Of a DNA stretch of 39,625 bases, positions 23,743-33,600 are shown piece after piece (position 1 is the first letter of the stretch; each line of letters opens with the position of its first letter). The position numbers were made by a program, and so were the translations under genes. The notes below the pieces were generated by a model, which saw only the letters and a list, made by a program, of their open reading frames with translations, did not search any database and was not told the DNA's origin. This stretch comes from Acidobacteriota bacterium (lineage in GTDB: Bacteria > Acidobacteriota > Terriglobia > Bryobacterales > Bryobacteraceae), in NCBI GenBank assembly GCA_021778335.1, contig JAJYCN010000009.1, positions 1-39,625 on the forward strand, given 5' to 3'.

Positions 23743-24996
23743 ATGCGACCCCTGCAAATCGCCGACCTCCGCGCCACCACCGTCACCGTCCCCCTCGAAG
23801 CCCCGCTCCGCCACGCCAACGGCTGCCACTGGGGAAGGTTCGTCCGAACCATCGTCGAGGTCGAAACAAATGACGGCCGAATTGGTTTGGGCGAGATGGG
23901 CGGCGGCGGCGAATCCGCCGAAGCCGTGTTCCGCGGCCTGCGCAGCGACTTAGTCGGCCACGACCCCGCCCGCATCGAGGAGTTACGCTTCCTCATCTCA
24001 AACCCCACCGCGTCTCTATATAACAACCGCACGCAGGTGATGGCCGCCATCGAGTTCGCCTGCCTCGACTTACTCGGCCAGGCCTGGGGCGTGCCGGTGT
24101 CCGAAATCCTCGGCGGCCGCCTCCGCGACCGAGTGCCCTTCGCCTCCTACTGCTTCTTCCGCTACGGCGACCCGAAGACCGGCGCGGGCGAAGTCCGCAC
24201 CATCCATCAGGTAGTCGCCAACGCGCGGGCGCTCAAGGCCAAGTACGGCTTCACCACCCACAAGGTCAAGGCCGGCGTATTCCATCCCGATTACGAACTC
24301 GAAGTCTACCGCGCCGTAGCGCACGAGTTTCCCAAGGATCGCGTGCGTTTCGACCCGAACGGAGTTTGGTCTACCGAAGACGCCATCCACTTCGGCCAGG
24401 GCATTGAAGGCCTCAACAACGACTATCTCGAAGATCCCGTCTTCGGGCTGAACGGCATGAGGCGCACGCGCGAAAAGGTGCGCGTGCCACTGGCGACAAA
24501 CACCGTGGTCGTGAACTTCGAACAACTCGCCGCCAACGCACTCGACACCGCGGTGGACGTCATCCTGCTCGACACGACGTTCTGGGGCGGCATACGCCCA
24601 TGCGTGAAGGCCGCCGGCGTTTGCGAGACGTTCCAACTCGGCGTGGCCGTGCACTCCTCCGGCGAGTTAGGCATCCAGTTGAGCACCATGCTGCACCTCG
24701 GGGCGGTGATTCCGAATCTGAGCTTCGCCGCCGACGCGCACTATCATCACCTCACGGACGACATCATCGAAGGCGGCCTGATGAAGTACGAGGGCGGCTC
24801 GATCGCCGTGCCCACCGGCCCCGGCCTCGGCGTCGCGCTCGACCGCGAAAAGCTGCGGCAGTACGCCGAGTTATACCGCGAGTTAGGCAACTATCCCTAC
24901 GACCGCGATCCTCTTCGTCCCGGTTGGGCCGCGCTGGTGCCGAACGACCGTTGGGCCGATCCGAACGACGGCCGCTGGCCGGAGATGAAGCGATGA
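23743..24996 (+). CDS. Enolase-superfamily sugar-acid dehydratase (glucarate-dehydratase-like)
   Basis: 417 aa; ATG 23743. The N-terminal capping domain (about 5-130) is followed by the TIM barrel. Catalytic KxK is K174/K176 in THKVKAG. Metal ligands are D204 (FDPNG, with N206 as in GudD), E230 (YLEDP) and N253 (LATNT). The C-terminal base H304 lies in VHSSGELG. The KxK lysine plus distal histidine arrangement is that of glucarate dehydratases and mandelate racemase relatives, which remove water from aldarates or aldonates by proton abstraction next to the carboxylate. No signal peptide, so it is cytoplasmic. It overlaps the alpha-glucuronidase by 4 nt (ATGA), so it may process an acid derived from glucuronate or 4-O-methylglucuronate. 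Exact substrate uncertain. Confidence 0.88.
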   Translation: MRPLQIADLRATTVTVPLEAPLRHANGCHWGRFVRTIVEVETNDGRIGLGEMGGGGESAEAVFRGLRSDLVGHDPARIEELRFLISNPTASLYNNRTQVMAAIEFACLDLLGQAWGVPVSEILGGRLRDRVPFASYCFFRYGDPKTGAGEVRTIHQVVANARALKAKYGFTTHKVKAGVFHPDYELEVYRAVAHEFPKDRVRFDPNGVWSTEDAIHFGQGIEGLNNDYLEDPVFGLNGMRRTREKVRVPLATNTVVVNFEQLAANALDTAVDVILLDTTFWGGIRPCVKAAGVCETFQLGVAVHSSGELGIQLSTMLHLGAVIPNLSFAADAHYHHLTDDIIEGGLMKYEGGSIAVPTGPGLGVALDREKLRQYAELYRELGNYPYDRDPLRPGWAALVPNDRWADPNDGRWPEMKR

Positions 24997-27440
24997 AGCC
25001 GTTGTTCGCGCTGCTCGCCTGCGCCGTGCTCGCGCAGGCCGGGACAGGCCGCGCCGCGTGGCTGCGATATGCGCCGCTCGACGAAACGGCCCGCGCCGGG
25101 TACCGCGAGTTGCCTGCCGTCGTGGTACCGCTCGGCAGCGAACCGGAGATTGCAAGCGCGCAAGCGGAGTGGATTCGGGGCGTGCGAGGGATGCTCGGCC
25201 GCGTGCCGCGCATCGAACGGGCATTGCCGAATGAAGACGCGGTGGTCCTGCGTCTCGATGGAACGCTCGGGCCCGGCGCGTATACACTGCACGACACGGC
25301 AGCCAACGGCCATCGCGTGCTGTTGGTCGCGGGCGGCGACGGAAGCGGCGTGCTCTACGGCGTGTTCGATCTGCTGCGGCGCATGGCGCTCGGCGAGCCG
25401 ATCCGGGGCATTGATGAAACGCATCGCCCTTACGAGCCGATCCGCTGGGTGAATCAATGGGACAACCTCGACGGCTCGATCGAACGCGGCTACGGCGGGC
25501 GCTCGATCTTCTTCGACGGCGGTAATGTCGCCTCGGATCTGACACGAGTCGGCGAATACGCGCGGCTGCTGGCTTCGATCGGCGTGAATGCGTGCGCCAT
25601 TAACAACGTAAACGCGAATCCGCGCGTGCTCGCGCCGGACTTTCTTCCCCAACTCGCTCGCGTCGCGGCGGCGATGCGTCCTTGGGGCGTGAAGTTAGTC
25701 GTGTCGGTGGACTTCGCCAGCCCGAAGACACGGGGCGGCCTCGATACGTTCGATCCGCTCGATGCGCGTGTCGCCGCCTGGTGGAAGGCCAAGGCCGATG
25801 AAGTCTATCGCGCTGTGCCGGACTTAGCGGGGTTCCTGCTAAAAGCGGATTCCGAGGGCCGCGCCGGCCCTTCCACTTACGGCCGCACGCACGCGGACGC
25901 TGCGAACGTGCTTGCGCGAACACTCGCCCCGCACGGAGGCGTTCTCGTCTACCGCGCCTTCGTCTACAACCATCACGCGGACTGGCGGGACCTCAAAGCC
26001 GACCGCGCCAGGGCCGCGTACGGCAACTTTCATCCGCTCGACGGGAAGTTCGACTCGAATGTCGTGCTGCAAATCAAGCACGGGCCGATCGACTTTCAGA
26101 CGCGCGAACCGGCCTCCCCGCTGCTCGCGGGCCTGGCCCACACCAACGAAGCGATGGAAGTGCAGATCACGCAGGAGTACACGGGCCAGCAGAGGCACAT
26201 GGTCTTCCTGGGATCGATGTGGAAGCAGGTGCTCGACTTCGAAATGGGCTGGCCGAATACCGAAACAAAAGTGAAGGACCTTGTTTCGGGCCACGCGACG
26301 CACCGGCCGCTGGGAGGAATGGTCGGGGTGGCGAACGTCGGCCGGGACGAGAACTGGCTTGGGTCCGACCTCGCCATGGCGAACCTTTACGCCTTCGGGC
26401 GGCTGGCCTGGAACCCGGATCTGCCCGTCGAGCGGATTGCCGATGAGTGGTCGCGGATGACGTTCGGCAGCGACGGGCGCGTGTGGGGCACGGTGGCGGA
26501 TCTGCTGCTCGCCTCCTGGCGGACCTATGAGCGGTACACGGGTCCGCTGGGCGCCGGAACGCTAACCGACATTCTCCACACCCACTACGGCCCGGACGCC
26601 GATTCGAGCGAGCGGAACGGCTGGGGCCAATGGCACCGGGCGGACCACGAAGGGATGGGCATGGACCGGACCGTGGCGACGGGAACGGGTTATACGGCGC
26701 AATACCCGAAGAAGGTGGCCGCGATGTACGAGTCACTTACTACGTGCCCGGATAACTTACTCTTGTTCTTCCATCACGTGCCATACACTTACAAGCTCCA
26801 TTCGGGCGAGACGATGATCCAGTATGTGTACGACGTGCATTACCAGGGCGCGGCGGAGGCCGAGGAGTTCGCCCGGCGCTGGCGTCTGTTGCGCGGGCTC
26901 GTTGATGAGGACCGCTGGGAGCGCGTGCAGACGCAGTTGGATTACCAGGCGGGCCACGCCGCGGTATGGCGGGACGACCTCAACGCGTGGTTCTTGCGGA
27001 TATCAGGCGTCCCTGACGCGCGCGGGCGGATCGGGCATCAACCCGCACGCATCGAGGCGGAGGCGATGACGCTCGAAGGCTACACGCCGGTGGAGATCCA
27101 CCCGGCGGAGGCGGCCTCGGGCGGCAAAGCCGTAGAGTGCGCGAGGGCCGTCTGCCGCGCGAGTTTCCGCTACACCGGCGACGCAGGCTGGCGCACCGTG
27201 CGCGTCCAGTATTTCGACGAAAACGACGGCGCCTCCACTTACCGGCTCCTGGTAAATGGCCAGCAAGTCGACGCCTGGACCGCCGATCTGTGGCTGCCCT
27301 CAAAGCAGCCCGATGCCAACACCAGCACGCGCCGCAGCGTCCGCGGCCTCGCGCTGCGCCCCGGCGACGAGATCACGGTCGAAGGCCATCCCGACGCGGG
27401 CGAGCGCGCCGTGTTGGACTATGTCGAGGTTGTGCGGTAG
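24993..27440 (+). CDS. aguA: Secreted GH67 alpha-glucuronidase with C-terminal beta domain
   Basis: 815 aa; ATG 24993 overlaps the dehydratase stop by 4 nt, with GGAG 8 nt upstream. Signal peptide 1-20 ([14 protein letters not shown]). GH67 signatures: [19 protein letters not shown] near 150, acid catalyst E288 in [10 protein letters not shown], base residues D367 ([12 protein letters not shown]) and E395 (QITQEYTG), and [16 protein letters not shown] near 550. These match E285/E292, D364/D365 and E392/E393 of characterised members. The enzyme releases glucuronic or 4-O-methylglucuronic acid from xylo-oligosaccharides. Residues about 685-815 are an extra beta-sandwich ([10 protein letters not shown], ending AVLDYVEVV) resembling a CBM35-like module. 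It ends 7 bp from the convergent PQQ dehydrogenase gene. Confidence 0.95.
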   Translation: MKPLFALLACAVLAQAGTGRAAWLRYAPLDETARAGYRELPAVVVPLGSEPEIASAQAEWIRGVRGMLGRVPRIERALPNEDAVVLRLDGTLGPGAYTLHDTAANGHRVLLVAGGDGSGVLYGVFDLLRRMALGEPIRGIDETHRPYEPIRWVNQWDNLDGSIERGYGGRSIFFDGGNVASDLTRVGEYARLLASIGVNACAINNVNANPRVLAPDFLPQLARVAAAMRPWGVKLVVSVDFASPKTRGGLDTFDPLDARVAAWWKAKADEVYRAVPDLAGFLLKADSEGRAGPSTYGRTHADAANVLARTLAPHGGVLVYRAFVYNHHADWRDLKADRARAAYGNFHPLDGKFDSNVVLQIKHGPIDFQTREPASPLLAGLAHTNEAMEVQITQEYTGQQRHMVFLGSMWKQVLDFEMGWPNTETKVKDLVSGHATHRPLGGMVGVANVGRDENWLGSDLAMANLYAFGRLAWNPDLPVERIADEWSRMTFGSDGRVWGTVADLLLASWRTYERYTGPLGAGTLTDILHTHYGPDADSSERNGWGQWHRADHEGMGMDRTVATGTGYTAQYPKKVAAMYESLTTCPDNLLLFFHHVPYTYKLHSGETMIQYVYDVHYQGAAEAEEFARRWRLLRGLVDEDRWERVQTQLDYQAGHAAVWRDDLNAWFLRISGVPDARGRIGHQPARIEAEAMTLEGYTPVEIHPAEAASGGKAVECARAVCRASFRYTGDAGWRTVRVQYFDENDGASTYRLLVNGQQVDAWTADLWLPSKQPDANTSTRRSVRGLALRPGDEITVEGHPDAGERAVLDYVEVVR

Positions 27441-27447
27441 CGCCCGC

Positions 27448-29196
27448 TCAATGACTCAAAGCCCAGACGTAAGCGGTGAGCGCCGATAATTGCTCGGGAG
27501 TAAGTTGCGCCCCGCCCATGGGTGGCATGGGGCTGCGATATTGTTTCGGGTGCGCCACCCCTTCCTGGATCGCCTTCTCGATTCCTGCATAACTCCCGTC
27601 GCTCCACATCCACTTTTTGGATGTGAGGTCCGGGCCGAGCGGCGAACCTTTCCCGCTCACGCCATGGCATCCGACGCAGCCTGCCCCACCGGCCTGTCCG
27701 TGGTAGATGCGATCGCCAAAGGCAACCATCGCCGCGGTCGCGCCGCCCGGAACGGGTAGCTTGCGCGCCGCCGCGCCGGCGTCAGGGTTGGTTCCCTCGG
27801 GCGGTTGCGCGGCAGCCTGCACGATCTCGCCCGCTGGAGCCGTAAGAGGCGGGCATGGCGTGACAGCCGGGCGGCCGTTGACGGCGCCGCCCTTGTACAC
27901 AATTCGATAGATCCGGCCGCGTATGTCGTCGGAGACATACATCGCCCCATCCGGCCCCACCGCGAGTCCGGAAGGACGATGCAGAGCGCCTTCCGGCGTC
28001 TTCACCGGTCCCGCGAACTCATCGGCGAATATCTCGCAACCGCCCGCTGCCTTCGCGCCATTGAGCGGCTGAAAGACGACGTTATATCCGCTCTGCGGGT
28101 ACGGCGCGCGGTCCCACGAGCCGTGATACGCGATGAAGACGCCGCTGCGATAACGCGCCGGAAACTGCTCCTTGTCGTACCGCACCATGCCGTTGGGCGC
28201 CCAGTGAGCGGGAAATGCGGCCACCGGCGGGATCTTATTCGCGCACACGGCGGCCTTCTTTCCGCCATCGCCGCCGTACTCCGGCGCAAGAACGAGCTTT
28301 TGCTGCCCGGCGTCGTAATAGCACTCGGGCCAGCCATAATCACCGCCCTGCTTCAACAGCAGCAACTCTTCGGCCGGCAGCGTCGCTTCCTCCTCGGGCT
28401 TGTAGAGTGCCGGCCAGTTCGCGTGAAGTTGGTCCCGTCCCTGTTGCGTTGCAAAGAGCCTGCCGCCGGAGTCAAACGCGAAGCCCTCTGCGTTGCGTAT
28501 GCCCGTCGAGTACCGCCCGGCCGGCGAGAATTTCTGGTTCGTCTTATTCGCGTCATAACGCCAGACGCCGCCGCGCGTTTCCAGTTCCTTGCAAGGCTTT
28601 AAGCCGGGCGAATGGAGCTGGCGGTTCTGCGCCTGGCACGCGTTGGTCGCCGTCGCCACATCGACATACATTATGCCGTTCGAGCCGATGATGAACGGGT
28701 GCATCGGATGATCGCCGCCCAAGGGCAGCCCCGAGACGATCGTTTCCGGTGCTCCGTTGGGAACGACGGCCCCCGCGGGAAGCGCATAGCGCACAATCCG
28801 GTCGTTGACTTCCGCGTAAATCCAATTCTTGTAAATGGCAATGCCTGTTCCGCCCGCCGAGCCGGTCTGAACGGTCCCGCCGAACCGCTGAATGCTGTCC
28901 GCTTTCCCGCTCCCTGTGGTGTCTCGCAATGCAACCAGGAATCCGCCGGGCTTGGGAGTGTCGTTTCCGTAGTAACGCCCCGACCATGTGTTCACGTACA
29001 CCACCCCGTTCGCGCCTACAACTAAGTGACGGGCGTGGCCGATGTCGTCGGCAAATATGGTTCCGCAAAATCCCGCGGGTAAGGCCAACTTCGTATCGTC
29101 GCCCGGGCACTCCTCGGCGTGTGCCGAGACCAGCGTGCCGAGCACGAAGAACACGGCCCCGCACAAAGAAATTCGATTCATGGAAAACATTCGCAT
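27448..29196 (-). CDS. PQQ-dependent sugar (sorbosone/glucose-type) dehydrogenase fused to cytochrome c
   Basis: 582 aa; ATG 29196 after AAGGA, with ATG 29190 as an alternative. The signal peptide has core LCGAVFFVLGTLVSAHA. Residues about 30-450 are a six-bladed GSDH/sorbosone propeller (GFCGTIFADDIGHARHLVV, GGDHPMHPFIIG, ATQQGRDQL, AYHGSWDRAPY, RPSGLAVGPDGAMYVSDDIRG). A linker leads to a class I cytochrome c domain with heme motif C507-V-G-C-H511 and a likely Met ligand in SPMPPMGG near 560. It would oxidise a sugar or sugar-derived aldehyde in the periplasm and pass electrons through its own heme to the respiratory chain. Several extra cysteines (EECPGD, CKELE, CYYDAG) may form disulfides. 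It lies 25 nt downstream of the oxalate decarboxylase, probably in one operon. Confidence 0.9.
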   Translation of the reverse strand: MRMFSMNRISLCGAVFFVLGTLVSAHAEECPGDDTKLALPAGFCGTIFADDIGHARHLVVGANGVVYVNTWSGRYYGNDTPKPGGFLVALRDTTGSGKADSIQRFGGTVQTGSAGGTGIAIYKNWIYAEVNDRIVRYALPAGAVVPNGAPETIVSGLPLGGDHPMHPFIIGSNGIMYVDVATATNACQAQNRQLHSPGLKPCKELETRGGVWRYDANKTNQKFSPAGRYSTGIRNAEGFAFDSGGRLFATQQGRDQLHANWPALYKPEEEATLPAEELLLLKQGGDYGWPECYYDAGQQKLVLAPEYGGDGGKKAAVCANKIPPVAAFPAHWAPNGMVRYDKEQFPARYRSGVFIAYHGSWDRAPYPQSGYNVVFQPLNGAKAAGGCEIFADEFAGPVKTPEGALHRPSGLAVGPDGAMYVSDDIRGRIYRIVYKGGAVNGRPAVTPCPPLTAPAGEIVQAAAQPPEGTNPDAGAAARKLPVPGGATAAMVAFGDRIYHGQAGGAGCVGCHGVSGKGSPLGPDLTSKKWMWSDGSYAGIEKAIQEGVAHPKQYRSPMPPMGGAQLTPEQLSALTAYVWALSH

Positions 29197-29221
29197 TGAT
29201 TCCTTAGGAAAACTAACTCCT

Positions 29222-30481
29222 CTACAGCGGCATGATAACTGCTTCTTGCTTGGAGATCGTCTCCAACATACTCGTTCCGACGCGCAGGTGCTGATCGACT
29301 AACCGTTTGGGCGTGTGCGCCATCCACTCCGCCAGCGAGATGTCTTCGTAGACCGGGCTCCGGAAGATCTCCAAAAACACGAGGTCGGTGTCGCCTGTGT
29401 TCTCGATGTAGTGCGGGTTCGACTGCAGGATGTATCCGACGTCGCCTTCCTGGAAGTCCATGGTCCTGGCGTCGCTGGCTGCGATAAAGACCGTCATGCG
29501 GCCTTTGCCGCTGATGTAGTATTGCCACTCGTCCGAGTTCGGATGCCAGTGCAGTTCTCTTAGTCCGCCGGGCTTCAACCGCACGATAGCGGCCGAGATC
29601 GGCGTCACCGGGAAGTTTTGCGAATCGACGATCTTCACTTCCCCGCCCCGCGTCACCTTCGTCGGCTTCATTTGACTGGTCTTGAAATCGAAGCGTTGGG
29701 GAACGGCGCCGGTTCCGCCTGCCGCGTGCGCTTGTTCGGAGCTCAGTTCCTCCGGCAGCGCGGCCTGAAAAATGAACAGCTCCTTTTTCGGGACCTGGTG
29801 GAATGTGGATGCCGGAACGCCGAAGTTCTTGGCGAGCACGCCGGGCGGCGTGTGAGCCAGCCAGTCCGTAATCAGGAACGTGTGGAACTCATCGAAGCCG
29901 CCGTTGTCGAAGGCAAGCAGGAACCGGCAGCCGTCCGGGCCGAGCCCTTGAATCGAGTGTGGGATGCCCTTCGGGAAGAGCCACAGGTCGCCTTCGCTCA
30001 CGTCGCTGACGAAGCTACGGCCCTGCTGATCCACCGCCGTGATGCGCGCGTTGCCGTACAGCATGATGGCCCATTCGGCCTCGACGTGCCAGTGCAACTC
30101 GCGGACGCCCCCCGCCGTCAGCCGCATTTCGACGCCGGCGATGGTCTTCGAGATCGGCAGTTCCCGCATGGTTACCTGCCGCGTCCACCCTCCGTTCTCG
30201 ATCCGTTTGCGGGACAGCCCGAAGGAATACTTGAACGGAGCCACGGTGCCGTGGTCGGTCTCCGGCGGCCAGACCGAGTCAGGATTCGCCGCGTCGAGCC
30301 CGGCGTTCTTCGGCCCCGGCTCGGTTTCATTCGGCAAGTGATGATCCGGCGAACGGACCGGCGCGGTGGCCGCCTCCTGCGCCGATACGGCGGCGACGGC
30401 GGCCGCGGCTGTCAAAGCCGCCGAACCCGTCTGCAAAAGTCCCCGGCGCGTGATCGGCCCGCTCTGGTTTGGTTCCCCCAT
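29222..30481 (-). CDS. oxdC: Exported bicupin oxalate decarboxylase (OxdC family)
   Basis: 419 aa; ATG 30481 with GGAAGGA upstream. The longer frame to 30634 is not used. A Tat-like signal (TRRGLLQTGSAALTAAAAVA, twin Arg at 12-13) indicates export after folding. Cupin 1 metal ligands are H130, H132, E136 and H175, with substrate-binding R127. Cupin 2 has H311, H313, E318 and H357, and E371 corresponds to E333 of the Bacillus enzyme. The lid that is SENS in Bacillus OxdC reads D197-E-F-H here, keeping the proton-donor glutamate (E198). The family splits oxalate to formate and CO2 using Mn2+ and O2. The cotranscribed PQQ dehydrogenase suggests periplasmic acid or redox metabolism. An alternative is a related bicupin with another substrate, because of the lid change. 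Confidence 0.9.
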   Translation of the reverse strand: MGEPNQSGPITRRGLLQTGSAALTAAAAVAAVSAQEAATAPVRSPDHHLPNETEPGPKNAGLDAANPDSVWPPETDHGTVAPFKYSFGLSRKRIENGGWTRQVTMRELPISKTIAGVEMRLTAGGVRELHWHVEAEWAIMLYGNARITAVDQQGRSFVSDVSEGDLWLFPKGIPHSIQGLGPDGCRFLLAFDNGGFDEFHTFLITDWLAHTPPGVLAKNFGVPASTFHQVPKKELFIFQAALPEELSSEQAHAAGGTGAVPQRFDFKTSQMKPTKVTRGGEVKIVDSQNFPVTPISAAIVRLKPGGLRELHWHPNSDEWQYYISGKGRMTVFIAASDARTMDFQEGDVGYILQSNPHYIENTGDTDLVFLEIFRSPVYEDISLAEWMAHTPKRLVDQHLRVGTSMLETISKQEAVIMPL

Positions 30482-30632
30482 GGAGTCCTTCCTTTCCCTT
30501 TTCGATTCTTTCCACGTTACCGTAATCGCGGGCCGGGGAGATTGGCGGCGCCGTCGCGGTAGGATTACAAGTGAGACTCGAATCGCAGCACCGCTGTCAA
30601 GCAACGGCGCTGACGGCACCGGGGGGCACTCC

Positions 30633-33600
30633 ATGCGGCGACTGACAACATGGCTGGCACTCTCAATATCCGTGAAGCTCTTTGCCGGCGACGCTCGTGC
30701 TCCCAGGCCGCACTCCCCGGTTCTATTCGAACAAAATCAAGGTCAGTCACCGCCCGATGTCGCCTTCATCGCCCGCGCCGGCGCCGCGCGCATTTTTCTC
30801 GCTCACAACGGCTCTCTGCAGGTTGTAGGTCCCAACGAAACTGTCCGTTTTGATTTAACCGGCAGCCACCCGTCCCCTCCGGTAGGGCGTCATCGAGCGG
30901 CGGCTAAATCCAACTACCTGATCGGCGCGGACCCAGCCCGCTGGCGCACCGGCATTCCCAATTTCGAAGAGGTTCGCTATCCGCACGCCTACCCGCGAAT
31001 CGATCTGGTCTGGCACGCCAGGGGGCGGGAAATCGAACATGATTTTGAGATAGCGCCGGGAGGCGATCCCCAGCGCATCAGGTTCACCGTTACGGGCGAT
31101 CGTCCCGTGATCACCGCCGGCGGAGATTTGAGTGTAGGTGATGTCCGGATGCTCAGGCCACGCGCCTATCAGGGCGCCAAACAGATCGCGTGCCGCTACG
31201 TCCTCCACGGCAGCCGCATCGGCTTCCGGCTTGGCCCCTACAATCGGTCGGAGCCATTGACCATCGATCCGGTCTTGAGCTTTTCCACCTTCCTCGGCGG
31301 AGACCAGAACGACGGAGCCACGTCGGTCGCGCTCGACCGCGAGGGGAACATTCTTGTTGCGGGTCTGACGGCCTCTTCGGACTTTCCCGTCTCGACGAAC
31401 GCATTTCAGTCCACATTATTGGGCGGCGATAGTTGTGGACTGGGTTCTCCTTACCCGTGCCCGGACATTTTCGTCAGTAAGTTCAGCAACGACGGCGCCA
31501 CGCTTCTCTATTCAACTTTTCTCGGCGGTAGCGGACAGAACAGCCTGGTGGGCATGGCGCTGGATGCGGCGGGCAATATCTATCTTGCCGGAACCCCCGG
31601 TTCCTCCGATTTCCCGAAACTTACGCCCCTGCCTGGCACAACGGGTATGGCGCTCGGCTACTTTGCCGCCAAACTGAGCGCCGACGGCACTTCGCTGATC
31701 TACTCTACGATGCTGCCGCGCTACGCGCCGCAAGACTTCCTCACGGCGCTGGCAGTGGACACTTCCGGTTCTGTCTACGTAACTGGAGCCAGCTCAGGGG
31801 GGCTTCCCCTCGTGAATCCGTTTCAGAGCACCATCAGCAAGCCGCAGGTGTTCAAAACGAACGATTCTGCCACGACTTGGCAAGGACTAGGGAACGGGCT
31901 CCGGAGGGACCTGGTCAACGCCATTACTGTAGACCCCAGCAATCCTCAAACCCTCTATCTGGGAATGTGGCAGGGTCTCTACAAGAGCACGGATGGCGGC
32001 GCCGATTGGACCACGCTGCTCGAAGGTACTCCGCCGCAGGCTCCTTACCCCAGTACCCAGCTTGATCCTTCCTCGATTGTCGTCGACCCTTCGAATTCCC
32101 AAACCATCTATCTCGTCACAGGAATCAATGGGATCTACAAGAGCACAGACGGCGGAGCGACATGGTCCCCGGCCTGGACCGGCGCCAGCAGGTTTACCGT
32201 CATGATTGCGATCGATCCTTCGAATACGCAGATTCTCTATGCGGTAACGGGAGAGGGCTTGTACAAGAGTACCGACGGCGCAGCCACATGGAACCCAACA
32301 TCGTTGACGGCGGCGCCGTCTCCAGCCCAGCCTTATCCCGTTCACAACGTCGTTATCGACCACTCTACTCCCACAACCATCTACGCCGGAACAGCCAACG
32401 GGGTCATGAAGAGCTTAGATGGAGGGATTACATTTACGGCTATGACCAACGGCTTCACAGCGACCACCGATATTTCGAACCTGGTCATTGATCCAGTTAA
32501 CCCTGAGGTGCTCTATGCAAACACCCCCATCACCTTCCCGCCCTACCTTACCACCGATGGCGGCGCCCACTGGACCCAAGGTCAATGGCCGCCGCCTGCC
32601 GGCTACGTAATGTCGTTTCTCATTGATCCCCTTGTTCACACCACCGTTTGGGCTGCGACGAGCAACGAACTGCTGGTGAGCCGCGACGAGGGCGCCACCT
32701 GGACCGCACCTCCTACCGCTCTGGCCTACTACGGCGTTCAGCAATTAGCGGGTAGCTCCGACGGGTCGATCTACGCAATCGCGAGTAACTTCAACCCCGA
32801 TGCTTTCGCGCTCAAACTGGATCCCACCGGATCAAAGATCCTCTACTCGACTTATCTCGGTGGCACCGGCCCGGACTTAGGGCAGAGCATCGCCGTAGAC
32901 AGCGCGGGACGCGCATACATCACTGGTTTCACTTCCTCTTTCGACTTTCCCGTCGCGAATCCACTGCAAGCTCACGACGCCGGCATGAAAGATGCGTTCG
33001 TTTCCGTGCTCGATCCCACCGGCTCCCATCTGCTCTGGTCCACGTATCTCGGAGGTACGAATGACGACGTTCCGTGGGCGATCGCCGTCGACCCCGCGGA
33101 CAACGTACATTTGGCTGGTTCGACGTCTTCGCCCGACTTTCCGCTTTGGCATGCGTCGGAGCCGGCTTTCCCCGGCAACCCAGCCGCTGCGAACTCGACC
33201 GGGTTCGCCACAAAGCTCAAAAGCGATGGCTCCGGGCTGATTTTCTCCACCTATGTCGGCGGAAGCTCTGGGGATGGAGCGCAAGCCGTCGCCACCGATC
33301 CCGCGGGTAACACGTATGTTGCCGGCGACACGATCTCCAAGGATTTCCCAACGCTGAATCCGATCCAGCCGTCGCTCACCGGAATTTCGAATGTCTTTGC
33401 CGCCGCCTGGAACGGCCAGACCGGCGCCCTGCAATACGCGACTTACCTCGGTGGCAGCGGACTGGACAGAGCATCTGCTATCGCGGCGGATCCGGCAGGC
33501 AACGCGTATATCGCGGGCTCGACAACCTCATCGGATTTTCCCGTAAAATACCCGTTCCAATCTACTTACGGCGGCCTTACGGACGCTTTTCTGGCCAAGA

